The translations under genes and the position numbers were made by a program. Below, piece after piece: positions 7,216 to 15,219 of a stretch of DNA of 54,759 bases (within the stretch, counting starts at the first letter, position 1; each line of letters starts with the position of its first letter). This DNA comes from Myxococcales bacterium (GTDB taxonomy: Bacteria > Myxococcota > Myxococcia > Myxococcales > 40CM-4-68-19), in assembly GCA_020201435.1 (NCBI GenBank), contig JAIVGS010000001.1, positions 1 to 54,759 of the forward strand, in the 5' to 3' direction. The notes beneath the pieces were generated by a model. It worked only from the letters and a program-made list of their open reading frames with translations. It had not been told where the DNA came from and ran no database searches.

Positions 7216-9054
7216 ATGCCCGCTTACGCACTCATCGCCGAGCCGGATCCTGCCCAGGCGCAGCTCTACGGCCACATCGCGGCCGCCGAAGGGTTGGAGG
7301 TCAAGCTGGTTCGCGGCGCGGCCGAGGCGCTGGCCTTCGTGCAGCTCGCCGGCGCCCCGGCGCTGACGATCACCGAGCTGTCGCTGGCGGGCACCGACGG
7401 GTTCCAGCTGATCGAGGAGATCCGCAAGCTCGCTTCCGAGGAGCATGCGCCGGTGGTGGCGATCTCGGCCTTTCGCGCCCTGCGCGACACCGCGCTGCGG
7501 CTGCGGGGAGAGCTCGGGATCTCCGCGCTCCTCGCCCGTTCCGCGCCGGCCGATTCGATCCGCCGCGCGGTGAAGAAGGTGCTGGCCGCCTCGCATGCGC
7601 CGCATGGGCCGGCGCCGTCGACCGCGCCGCCGCCGCCGGTCGCGACGCTGCACGGCATCGACGAGGAGCGGGCCGAGGAGATCCGGCTCCATCGCATCGA
7701 CCAGATGGGCCTCGCGGCCGCCGAGCCGGACGCCGAGCTCGACCGGATCGCGGAGGAGACCGCGAAGCGCTTCGGCGTGCCGGCGGCGATGATCTCGCTG
7801 GTCCTCGAGGAAAAGCAGTGGGCGATCGGCGCGCACGGCGTCCCCGACGAGGCTCGAGTGGTCCAGCGCGAACATTCGTTCTGCACCCACGTCGTCCAGG
7901 GCCGCCAGCCGCTGGTGGTGGCGGACGCGGTGCACCATCCCGGGTTCGAGGAGAATCCTCTCGTCCAGAAAGGGCTGGTCGGCAGCTACGCCGGCGCGCC
8001 GCTCGAGACGCCGTCCGGGGACGTGCTCGGAACTCTTTGTATTCTCGACAGAAAACCGCTGGCGGTGACCCCCGAGGACGTCGATGAGCTGGTGCTGCTC
8101 GCGCGCGGAGTGGCCGGCGAGCTCGAGCTGCGCGTGGGGAAGAAGCGGCAGCAGCACGACCTGTCGCTGTTGCCGGAGCCGCTGCGCCGGGAGCTGACCG
8201 CGGTCTCGTATCTCACCGCGGTGCTCGACAACATCGACAACGGCGTCTTCCTCCTCGACGCGCAGCGGAAGGTGATCTTCGCCAACCAGGCGCTGGCGGA
8301 CCTGTTCGGCGTGACTCCGGATTCGCTGATCGGCAGGCACGGCGACGAGGTGGTGCACGAGGCCGCCCAGTCGTCGAGCGATCCCGACGATTTTTTGCGC
8401 AAGCTGAAGGTTTCGCCGGCCGGCGCGTACGCGATCCGCGGCGAGTTCGAGATGGAAAGGCCGCGCCGCCGGTTCCTGCGGTGGATGGCTAAGCCGGTGC
8501 AGCTCGGCGACGGCGTCGGGCAGCTCACCGTGCTGACCGACGTCACCGCGGAGATGGACCTGATCCGCGAGCGGGACCACCTGGCGCGGACCGATCCGAT
8601 CACCGGCCTGATGAACCGGCGCGCGGCGGAGGAAGTGCTGGAGCGGGAAGCATCGCGGGCGCAGCGGTTCGGGTCGCGGATCTCGGTGGCGCTGATCGAT
8701 CTCGACCACTTCAAGCAGGTCAACGATCGATTCGGGCACGCCGCCGGCGACGACGCGCTGCGGGCGACGGCGCAGGTGCTGAACAGCGCGATGCGGGGCG
8801 TCGACGTGGCGGCGCGCTGGGGGGGCGACGAGCTGCTCGCGATCCTGCCGGCCACCGGCCTCGAGGGAGCGCGGTCGTTCGGCGAGCGGGTGCGGGCGGC
8901 GGTCGAGGGCCTCGGCGCGCAGGTGATGCGGGGTGCGACCTTGTCGGTCGGTGTCGCAGAGCTGCAGCCCGGCGAGGACTGGGCGGACGCGGTCCGCCGC
9001 GCCGACGCCAAGCTCTACGAGGCCAAGGACGCCGGCAGAAACCGCGTCGCCTGA
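7216..9054 (+). CDS. Diguanylate cyclase with degenerate receiver, GAF and PAS domains
   Basis: 612 residues from ATG 7216 (the track start at 7096 lies inside the upstream gene). Order: receiver-like domain (1-120), GAF (about 165-300), PAS (about 330-450), GGDEF (about 455-612). The active-site loop is RWGGDEL (residues 534-540), a functional-looking variant of GGDEF, and RGVD (527-530) sits five residues before it as an intact product-inhibition I-site. In the receiver the phospho-acceptor Asp is replaced by Glu (TITELSL, E54) and the usual Lys is missing, so it is probably not phosphorylated. No membrane segment: a soluble c-di-GMP synthase sensing a ligand through GAF or PAS. Confidence 0.92.
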   Translation: MPAYALIAEPDPAQAQLYGHIAAAEGLEVKLVRGAAEALAFVQLAGAPALTITELSLAGTDGFQLIEEIRKLASEEHAPVVAISAFRALRDTALRLRGELGISALLARSAPADSIRRAVKKVLAASHAPHGPAPSTAPPPPVATLHGIDEERAEEIRLHRIDQMGLAAAEPDAELDRIAEETAKRFGVPAAMISLVLEEKQWAIGAHGVPDEARVVQREHSFCTHVVQGRQPLVVADAVHHPGFEENPLVQKGLVGSYAGAPLETPSGDVLGTLCILDRKPLAVTPEDVDELVLLARGVAGELELRVGKKRQQHDLSLLPEPLRRELTAVSYLTAVLDNIDNGVFLLDAQRKVIFANQALADLFGVTPDSLIGRHGDEVVHEAAQSSSDPDDFLRKLKVSPAGAYAIRGEFEMERPRRRFLRWMAKPVQLGDGVGQLTVLTDVTAEMDLIRERDHLARTDPITGLMNRRAAEEVLEREASRAQRFGSRISVALIDLDHFKQVNDRFGHAAGDDALRATAQVLNSAMRGVDVAARWGGDELLAILPATGLEGARSFGERVRAAVEGLGAQVMRGATLSVGVAELQPGEDWADAVRRADAKLYEAKDAGRNRVA

Positions 9055-9058
9055 GACG

Positions 9059-9085
9059 GGAACCTTTTCGCGCGCTCGGCGTGTA
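9059..9085 (+). promoter_or_regulatory. Putative ECF sigma factor promoter (autoregulation)
   Basis: GGAAC (9059-9063), a 16-base spacer, then CGTGT (9080-9084): the arrangement of many ECF-type promoters. It lies in the 59-base gap directly upstream of the ECF sigma gene, the classic position for autoregulation. Based on motif and position only. Confidence 0.55.
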
Positions 9086-9113
9086 ACCGGCGGTGCTGCG
9101 AAATTCGGCCGCA

Positions 9114-9641
9114 ATGATCCTGCGCGACGGCGACTCGGAGCTCGACGAGCTGACGCTGCGCCGCGCACAGGCCGGCGATGACGCCGCCTGCCGGGCGCTG
9201 GTCGAGCGGTACCAGCGGCCGGTGTTTGCGCTGATCTCGCGGACGATCGGACACGGGCCGCTGGTGGAGGATCTCGCCCAGGAGACGTTTCTCAAGGCGT
9301 TTCGGGCACTTGCGAGATTCGATCCAGCCGGGCGGGCGCGCTTTTCGACGTGGCTTCTGACCATCGCGGCTCGGCTCGCGATCGACCACGCGCGGCGGCG
9401 CGAGCCGGCTCCCGATCGACCTCGGCTCGCAGCCGGGTCGGCGGAGCTTCGCACCGCCCTGGCGGCGGCGGTCGAGTCGCTGCCGCCCGATTTCCGCGCT
9501 GCGTTCCTGCTGCGGGAGGCGCACGGGTTCTCGACGGCAGAAGTGGCCGAGGCGCTCGGGGTCGAGGAAGGCACCGTCAAGTCGCGTCTCTCCCGGGCGC
9601 GGGAAGCGCTGCGGCAGATCCTCGGAGATTTCCATGACTGA
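9114..9641 (+). CDS. ECF-family RNA polymerase sigma factor
   Basis: 175 residues from ATG 9114 (the track uses GTG 9093). Region 2 is seen in LVERYQRPVFALISR and EDLAQETFLKAFRAL, and region 4 in LREAHGFSTAEVAEALGVEE followed by GTVKSRLSRAREAL. No extra C-terminal domain. It overlaps the next gene by eight bases, so the two are co-translated, the usual arrangement of an ECF sigma with its regulator. A GGAAC-N16-CGTGT promoter upstream suggests it activates its own transcription. The signal and regulon cannot be inferred. Confidence 0.92.
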   Translation: MILRDGDSELDELTLRRAQAGDDAACRALVERYQRPVFALISRTIGHGPLVEDLAQETFLKAFRALARFDPAGRARFSTWLLTIAARLAIDHARRREPAPDRPRLAAGSAELRTALAAAVESLPPDFRAAFLLREAHGFSTAEVAEALGVEEGTVKSRLSRAREALRQILGDFHD

Positions 9642-10938
9642 CTTTTCCCAGTGGCCCGCGCAGGAGCCGCCGGACGGCTTTGCCGGACGCGTGCTGGCTT
9701 CGCGGCGGCAGCGGCGGCGGTGGCCACTCGTTACCGCGGCGGCTGCGGCAGCGGTGGTTGCGGCGTTTGCCTTGCTGCGGACGGAGAACGGAGCGGCGGA
9801 ACCCGTGCGGCGGGCGGCGATCGCGATGGGCCGGCGCGCGACGGCGGTGGCCGAGCCGGGTGCGCGATTGCGCTGGTCGATCTCACCCTCGGGGCGCGCG
9901 AGCGTCGTGCAGGACCGGGGCGAGGTCTTTTATCGCGTCGAGCCGGGCGGCCCGTTCGAGGTCGACGCCGGCGGCGCGCGCATCGAGGTGCTGGGAACCT
10001 GCTTTCGCGTGGAGGTGGGCATGTCTTCTGCGAGCAAGATGGCGCTGTCCGCGGCGGCCGGAGCAGCCGCCGCGACCGCGGTGGTGGTGACGGTCTACGA
10101 AGGAAGGGTCGCCGTCGCATCGCCGGCAGGCGCCGTCCAGGTGGCGGCCGGCGAACGCGCGCGCAGCGAGCCCGGCCAGGCGGTCCGCGTCGAGGACGCG
10201 CACGCCGCTCCAACGGCGCCGGCCACGACTGTCTCCTCCGGTTCGCCCGAGGCCTCGAGCCGCGAGCAGCTGATCCAGCGCGATCGCGCGCAGCAGGCCG
10301 AGATCGCGACGCTGCGAAATCGCGTCCGCGACCTGGAGAAAAAAGTGGCGGTCGCGCCCTCGGCCGGGGAGGCCTCGCATCCGGCCGAGCGCGGGCCGGC
10401 GCTCAAGTACCGCGACTTCACCCCCGAGGAGCTCCTCGAGATGGCGCGCAACTGCGAAGTGCGCGTCGACCTTCTGCCCCTCTCGCGCGAGCCGTTCAAG
10501 CTCGGTCCCGACCTCAGCGCTCAGCTGCACCTCTCCGAGGACGAGCAGGCGCGCGTCAACGCGACGGTCAACGATCTCGCGAAAGAGACCATCGCCCGGC
10601 TGCGCGCGCTGTACGTGGAGGCGACCGGCGACGTGGCGGGCGCCGACAATCTCGAGCCCTTTTCGCTGCAACGCGAGATCCTGCACAAGTCGCCGGAGCC
10701 GGTCATCGCTGCGGCTCGGGCGCGCGTGGCTCGCGAGCGGGCGGGTCTCGAAACGCCGCCGGCCGACCCTCGCGCCGGCAGCATTCCGGAGCGGCTTTTC
10801 CGCTATCTGATCACCGTCAATGACACGCTGCAGCATTCGCTCGAGCCGGAGCTCGGGGCGCAGCAGGCGGCCGCGGTGCGCGATCGGCTCTCGTGGTCGC
10901 GGATGAACATGAGCGGCTGCGCCAACGACGGCCGTTAG
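9634..10938 (+). CDS. FecR-domain membrane protein, probable partner of the ECF sigma factor
   Basis: 434 residues. A 30-residue basic cytoplasmic N-terminus, one transmembrane helix (about 31-48), then a FecR-like beta-rich domain (about 80-190; for example GARLRWSISPSG and GEVFYRVEPGGPF), a short coiled coil (about 215-240, QQAEIATLRNRVRDLEKKV) and an unassigned helical C-terminal domain. There is no zinc-binding HxxxCxxC anti-sigma motif, so if it controls the sigma factor it does so through the short N-terminus as FecR proteins do. The alanine-rich insert SAAAGAAAATAVVV (about 133-150) interrupts the FecR domain. Its stop codon overlaps that of the convergent small ORF. Confidence 0.75.
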   Translation: MTDFSQWPAQEPPDGFAGRVLASRRQRRRWPLVTAAAAAAVVAAFALLRTENGAAEPVRRAAIAMGRRATAVAEPGARLRWSISPSGRASVVQDRGEVFYRVEPGGPFEVDAGGARIEVLGTCFRVEVGMSSASKMALSAAAGAAAATAVVVTVYEGRVAVASPAGAVQVAAGERARSEPGQAVRVEDAHAAPTAPATTVSSGSPEASSREQLIQRDRAQQAEIATLRNRVRDLEKKVAVAPSAGEASHPAERGPALKYRDFTPEELLEMARNCEVRVDLLPLSREPFKLGPDLSAQLHLSEDEQARVNATVNDLAKETIARLRALYVEATGDVAGADNLEPFSLQREILHKSPEPVIAAARARVARERAGLETPPADPRAGSIPERLFRYLITVNDTLQHSLEPELGAQQAAAVRDRLSWSRMNMSGCANDGR

Positions 10939-11102
10939 GGGAGTCGGAACGGCTCGCCGCGCGGCCCGTCGCGCTTGCGGAGCTGCTCGTGCGAAGGCGG
11001 CGGGAACTGCGAGATGAACGGCAGGTAATCGCCGGCCCCTCGCGCCGCATCCTTCGCGAATCGGTTCAGCGCGGCCGCATCAGCCGGGGTCGTCCGGATC
11101 AT
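10935..11102 (-). CDS. Small protein overlapping the nucleotidyltransferase gene
   Basis: 55 residues from ATG 11102, inside the 3' end of the nucleotidyltransferase gene and read in another frame (23-base overlap). The sequence DYLPFISQFPPPSHEQLR followed by GEPFRL looks like a genuine short conserved protein rather than a shadow, but I cannot name a family. The track lists a longer 110-aa version whose first half is merely the other frame of the upstream gene. The tight overlap suggests translational coupling, as in two-gene toxin-antitoxin or substrate-effector pairs. Confidence 0.5.
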   Translation of the reverse strand: MIRTTPADAAALNRFAKDAARGAGDYLPFISQFPPPSHEQLRKRDGPRGEPFRLP

Positions 11103-11634
11103 GATCTCGTCCGATGATGATGCGCTTGAGCTCATCGAATCTCCCGCGCAGGCCGTGTTTCTCGAAGTAACCGCGGATCTTCTCCTCGTCAACCCCGGGC
11201 AGCTCGAGGAGGAACTGGATGTCCGCCAACTCTTTGTAGAGCCGCACGGGGCTGTTCTTGATCGCATGGACCTTCATCGCCGCCAGGTGTTCCGGAGACG
11301 GAACGAGCAGGTCGAGAGAACCGACGCGCTTGCGTTGGGCGTCGGCGAAGAGAACGTCCGCGGTGTGCGCATCGAGGTAGATGAAGTCGACGCGGCCGAG
11401 CGCCGGATCGGCGTGCAGGTGATTCGAGTAGCCCTCGGATGCGTGGAGCTCCTCGTAGCCGAGTGACTTCATGAAGCGCAGCAGATCGACCCGTGCGGCG
11501 TCTTCGACCACGAAGTCGAGATCGGCCGTGGCGCGTTGCAGCCCGTGCGCTTGCATTGCAAACGCGCCGGCGAGGGCAAACCGCCGTCGCTCGAGAAACG
11601 TGGCGATCGCGCCGAGGACTTTCGCGAAATCCAC
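11080..11634 (-). CDS. Nucleotidyltransferase-fold protein (AbiEii/MNT-like)
   Basis: 184 residues from GTG 11634. The signature LAGAFAMQAHGLQRATADLDFVV is the G[GS]..A...G..R.T.D.D pattern of polymerase-beta-like nucleotidyltransferases, with the two metal-binding Asp residues present; the second Gly is replaced by Ala. A third acidic position may be VDFIYLD. Such proteins include AbiEii toxins, MNT antitoxins and uncharacterised standalone enzymes. No AbiEi antitoxin or HEPN partner is adjacent; the only partner is the overlapping 55-aa ORF. A RAYT transposase lies divergently upstream, so this is a small accessory patch. Confidence 0.75.
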   Translation of the reverse strand: MDFAKVLGAIATFLERRRFALAGAFAMQAHGLQRATADLDFVVEDAARVDLLRFMKSLGYEELHASEGYSNHLHADPALGRVDFIYLDAHTADVLFADAQRKRVGSLDLLVPSPEHLAAMKVHAIKNSPVRLYKELADIQFLLELPGVDEEKIRGYFEKHGLRGRFDELKRIIIGRDHDPDDPG

Positions 11635-11657
11635 GGCCGCAGGCTATCACATCGGCG

Positions 11658-11687
11658 TTGACGTGAACGGGCCGTTCCTGATATATC
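11658..11687 (+). promoter_or_regulatory. Putative sigma-70-type promoter of the RAYT gene
   Basis: TTGACG (11658-11663) and TATATC (11682-11687) separated by 18 bases, eight bases before ATG 11696. It is one of the few promoters here with both a recognisable -35 and -10. The mRNA would have almost no leader. Confidence 0.42.
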
Positions 11688-11695
11688 CCGAAATC

Positions 11696-12307
11696 ATGCA
11701 ACAACTCGAATTCACGACGCACGGCGGACGGCGCCGAGGAGCAGGCCGCCCGACGACTGGCCGCGTCTCCCACGCGATGCGACCGCGGTTCGCGCGGCCG
11801 ACGCCGGCGCACGTCACCCTGAGGGTCGGGGAGGACGTCTGGAACCTGCGCCGGAAGTCGGTATTGCGGGAGATCCGGGCGTGCTTCGCTGCGGCTCTGG
11901 GCCGATTCGGGCTCCGGCTGATCGAATTCTCGATCCTCGGCAACCACCTGCACCTGATCGTCGAGGCCGACGACACGGCAGCGCTCTCACGGGGCATGCA
12001 GGGTTTGACCATCCGGATCGCGAAGGCGCTCAACCGGCTGATGTCGCGCCGCGGGACGCTCTTCGCGGACCATTACCACGCGCGCCTCCTCACCACACCC
12101 GCCGAGCTCGTCAACGCCATCGCGTATGTGCTCGAAAACGCGGCGCGCCGTTACGGCGCGTCGGGACCCGACGCGTTTTCATCTGCCGCGCCGAACGCGC
12201 GCCTCGCCCTCGCGGTGCCGGTCAGCTGGCTGCTGACGGTCGGATGGCGGCGCGCCAAACGGATTCCTGACTGGATGCTTCAGCGACAGCGCACGGCCGC
12301 GACGTAG
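11696..12307 (+). CDS. REP-associated tyrosine transposase-like protein (RAYT, Y1/HUH family)
   Basis: 203 residues from ATG 11696. The basic GGRRRGAGRP N-terminus, the HUH motif in GNHLHLIVEA, FADHYHARLL and the catalytic-Tyr region NAIAYVLENAARR are diagnostic of single-copy RAYT proteins, which are relatives of IS200/IS605 transposases. They process and may spread REP palindromes. There are no terminal inverted repeats or target duplications around it, and it looks intact and domesticated rather than part of an insertion sequence. Possible substrates in this window are the palindromic repeats at 3904, 43768 and 51884, or short GTGTCAGACC fragments; this is only a hypothesis. Confidence 0.85.
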   Translation: MQQLEFTTHGGRRRGAGRPTTGRVSHAMRPRFARPTPAHVTLRVGEDVWNLRRKSVLREIRACFAAALGRFGLRLIEFSILGNHLHLIVEADDTAALSRGMQGLTIRIAKALNRLMSRRGTLFADHYHARLLTTPAELVNAIAYVLENAARRYGASGPDAFSSAAPNARLALAVPVSWLLTVGWRRAKRIPDWMLQRQRTAAT

Positions 12308-12319
12308 CCCGCCTGGTCT

Positions 12320-12496
12320 TCATCGCAGCACCTTCATCAACAACCCGATCACCAGGCCGAGCGCCACCAGGCCGGCGATGATCGAGCCGTAGCCGAGCAG
12401 GGCCTGCTTGAAGGTCGGCGGAGGCAGCTCCTGCGGCTCCGAAGGAGGCGGAGGATAGTGCTCGACAATCTTCTTTTCCGGCGGGGCGTCGGTCAT
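12320..12496 (-). CDS. Small single-pass membrane protein
   Basis: 58 residues from ATG 12496, overlapping the end of the large cyclase-like gene by four bases, so certainly co-transcribed with it. A proline-rich, hydrophilic N-terminal half (HYPPPPSEPQELPPP) is followed by one transmembrane helix (about 35-54, GSIIAGLVALGLVIGLLM) and a basic end, predicting an N-in or N-out single-span anchor. No family recognised. The coupling suggests it may recruit or anchor the upstream protein. Confidence 0.6.
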   Translation of the reverse strand: MTDAPPEKKIVEHYPPPPSEPQELPPPTFKQALLGYGSIIAGLVALGLVIGLLMKVLR

Positions 12497-15192
12497 CCGA
12501 GCGCCACCGGGATCCAGTCGCCGCTCTGCGGCACGCGGCCGGCTTCGTACTCGCGGATCCAGTCGGCGACGTGGTGCTGCGCGAGCAAGGTGAAGAACGG
12601 GTTCTCCCGGGCGACGATCTCGAAGATGCCGAGGCCGCCCTGCTTTTCGAAGCCCTTGAAGAGCGCGCGGCCGACGAAGACGAACAGCTCGTGCAGACCC
12701 TGCGGCGAGACGGCCATCACCAGGCGCAGCGAGCTCATCGGAAAGACGAACCGCTCGCGCATCGCCGGATGCAGCGCCCCGACGTCGACGTCTCGTTTGA
12801 TGAAGACGAGATCGCCGCCGCGGGCCTCGACGTAGGCCTTGAGGGCCTCTTCGGAGAGGGCCGCGCCGCCGTTGTAGATGTCGCCGCGGTCCTCGTACGA
12901 CTCCTGCGAGGCCAGCCGCGCGACGAAGTCGCGGACCACGCCGTTCAGGACCGTCTCGGCGCTGTCGAAATCGCCGCCCGCCACGCTCCGCCGAACCGCC
13001 AGCTCGACGTCGGCCGGGATCGGCATCGACAGCGGCTGCGAGACCGCGACCGAGAGCGGGCACACCAGCGACGGCTGCCCGCGTCTCGCCCGTTCGGCGG
13101 CGAGGATCGCGTCGACTCGCGCCCGCACGCCGCCGTTGCGGGCGGTGCCGCGCGCGCTCTCGTTGATCTTCTCCGCGATCGAGACCTTGATCTGTCCGAA
13201 GATGTCGTCCTCGAAGGTCGCGATCTCCGGCGCGGCGCCGAAGGAGACGAAGATTCCCGCCTCGAGCTTTTCCCCGCTCGCCAGCGACAGCTCGGCCTCG
13301 CGCTGGTCCTCGAGCCGCTGCCGTTGCGCCTCCAGCGCGCGCAGGCGGTAGGAGGGTTCCTCACCCGAGGCCTTGTCGAGCGTGCCCCGGCGCAGCGCGT
13401 CCTGGGCCGAGCGGATCGCGCCCTCGAGCATCTGGAATTGCGCGCGGTATTTCTCCTCGATGGTGGCGATGGTCCTGGCGACCGCCTCGCGCGAGGCCTC
13501 GCTGTCGAGCCGGCGCGCGTAGCTGCCGAGGGCGTGGCGGATCTCGTCGGACAGCTCGAGCAGCGCGACGATGTCGCCCGAGAAGCTGACCGCGTCGCCG
13601 AGCAGATTGTTCAAGTAAATCCCGCCCTTGTCGGCGAGGTGGGCGGCGCCCTGGGCGTGGCGGGCGGCCGCCGTCAGGATCGGGCCGTAGAATTCGCGGG
13701 AGAGGAAGTCGGCGACGACGGTCTCCTTGAGGAACGCGGTCCGCTTGGTGAAATCCTTCATGTCGCAGAAGAGGTGCCCCATCTGCGGCGCGCGGGCGCG
13801 GGACATGAGAATCGGCTTTTCGTCGATGCCGAAGAGGTAGAGCTTGCCGCCCTCGTGCTCGGCGGTGACGCCGCCGTCGCTCTCGGCGCCGGTGCGGTGG
13901 ACGAGCTGGGTCTCGGCCTGGTCGAGGCCGCGGTCGAGGGCGGCGTCGACCGCGAGCGAGGCGACGGCGCTCGACCACGACTTCACCACCGCGTCGGTCG
14001 AGATGTAGGCGCCGGGGTCTTCGTCCTTCCATTCTTTCGCGGCGATGGCGATCGACTCGAGCAGCGACCGGGCCGGCTCGTTGGTCGCGCCCTTCGCGGC
14101 CGACCTGGCGCGGGTGAGCAGGTCCTTGCGCGCGGAGACGGTGACCAGGATCTTCTCCAGCGCGACCGGCGCCTGGAAGAGCTGCGCCATCGTCAGGCCG
14201 TCGACCGAGAGCGACGGGGCGCGGCCGACGTCGGCCATCCGCAGAAGCTGCAGGAGCTCGCCGCGGAGCCGGGCGAGCGCGACCTGGCGGGCGGCCTTGC
14301 GCATCGCTTCCTTCGACCCGGCCAGATCGGCCACCGCGTCGCGGCCGACCGTCTCCGGCGTCCCGCCCCCGATCAGCTTCTGCGTCAGCTGCTCGATCCG
14401 CAGCGGGGCCTCGGCGAACGGCAGGCCGTAGGAGGATGCGCCGCTGCCCCACACCATCTTGAGACCGCCGAGCCACGGAAGGGCGTGGGCGGCCGCTTCC
14501 GATTGGAGCCCCGAAGGGCTCGAAAAGACGCCGGATTCTCGCGCCGCCAGGCGGACGGCACAGAGCAGGCCGGCGGCGACCGCCCCGTGAAGGACGCGCC
14601 CGGCGGGACCGCCGACCGGCAGATCCTTCAGCGTGTCGAGGGCGCTTTGCGAGAGCGCCCGCAGGGCGAGCAGCGCCAGGTAGGGCGTCGGCTCGGGAGG
14701 CTCGTGGGTGGTCGACTCTTCCTGCGCGCGCCGGAGCAACGCGTTGATCGTGCCCACCAGCACCCGGCCCGGCCGGCCCGAGGCGATCCACGACGCCAGC
14801 AGGCCGCTGTCGAGCGCGGAGTGAAGCTCGGGCGCCTCGAGAAACGCCCGCCGCACGTTGTCGCTCTTCACCGTCGCCGGCGCGATGAACGACGCCGGCC
14901 GCGCGGCGCGCGGGTCGAATCCGTCGAGCAGGATCAGCCGGTCGTACTCCTGCTCCCGCAGCGCGATCTGGTGCCGGACGCAGAGGAGGAAGAAGAGATC
15001 GCGCGCCGCGGCGCCCAGCGCCTGGCCGATCTGCCCGTCGACGTGCACCGGAACGCGCAGGTCGGCCAGCGAGGTGCCGACGTGGAAGCGGAGCGAGCGG
15101 CCGTCGAGGCGCAGCGTGTCGCCGATCATCCGCCCCGGCATCTGCCGGCGCAGCCGCGCGATCAGGTCGAGCCGTTCGTCGGCGTAGGCCAC
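12493..15192 (-). CDS. Large protein with divergent class III nucleotidyl cyclase-like core
   Basis: 899 residues from GTG 15192; no signal peptide or clear membrane segment. The first 460 residues are a helical region I cannot assign. At about 473-540, HLFCDMKDFTKRT and NNLLGDAVSF match the two metal-Asp blocks of class III cyclases (D477, D533). A coiled-coil insert of about 100 residues (550-640) follows, then GIFVSFGAA and AEKINESARG, which may be the second half with an NxxxR pair (N677, R681). The usual adenine-selecting Lys before GD is replaced (NNLLGD). The remaining 200 residues are unassigned. Nucleotide-cyclising activity is possible but unproven; it may be a regulatory pseudo-cyclase. 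Confidence 0.7.
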   Translation of the reverse strand: MAYADERLDLIARLRRQMPGRMIGDTLRLDGRSLRFHVGTSLADLRVPVHVDGQIGQALGAAARDLFFLLCVRHQIALREQEYDRLILLDGFDPRAARPASFIAPATVKSDNVRRAFLEAPELHSALDSGLLASWIASGRPGRVLVGTINALLRRAQEESTTHEPPEPTPYLALLALRALSQSALDTLKDLPVGGPAGRVLHGAVAAGLLCAVRLAARESGVFSSPSGLQSEAAAHALPWLGGLKMVWGSGASSYGLPFAEAPLRIEQLTQKLIGGGTPETVGRDAVADLAGSKEAMRKAARQVALARLRGELLQLLRMADVGRAPSLSVDGLTMAQLFQAPVALEKILVTVSARKDLLTRARSAAKGATNEPARSLLESIAIAAKEWKDEDPGAYISTDAVVKSWSSAVASLAVDAALDRGLDQAETQLVHRTGAESDGGVTAEHEGGKLYLFGIDEKPILMSRARAPQMGHLFCDMKDFTKRTAFLKETVVADFLSREFYGPILTAAARHAQGAAHLADKGGIYLNNLLGDAVSFSGDIVALLELSDEIRHALGSYARRLDSEASREAVARTIATIEEKYRAQFQMLEGAIRSAQDALRRGTLDKASGEEPSYRLRALEAQRQRLEDQREAELSLASGEKLEAGIFVSFGAAPEIATFEDDIFGQIKVSIAEKINESARGTARNGGVRARVDAILAAERARRGQPSLVCPLSVAVSQPLSMPIPADVELAVRRSVAGGDFDSAETVLNGVVRDFVARLASQESYEDRGDIYNGGAALSEEALKAYVEARGGDLVFIKRDVDVGALHPAMRERFVFPMSSLRLVMAVSPQGLHELFVFVGRALFKGFEKQGGLGIFEIVARENPFFTLLAQHHVADWIREYEAGRVPQSGDWIPVALG

Positions 15193-15198
15193 GCGGCC

Positions 15199-15204
15199 AG
15201 TTTA
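15199..15204 (-). promoter_or_regulatory. Putative -10 element of a leaderless promoter (cyclase-like gene)
   Basis: On the minus strand TAAACT ends six bases before the GTG start at 15192. It lies in the 27-base gap shared with the divergent lipoprotein gene. Confidence 0.38.
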
Positions 15205-15219
15205 GCGTAAGAAGCGCGG

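Noticed and set aside
12571-15210. 879-aa plus-strand ORF opposite the cyclase-like gene
   Set aside because: Repetitive Arg/Gly/Asp shadow translation; the minus-strand product has cyclase-like motifs.
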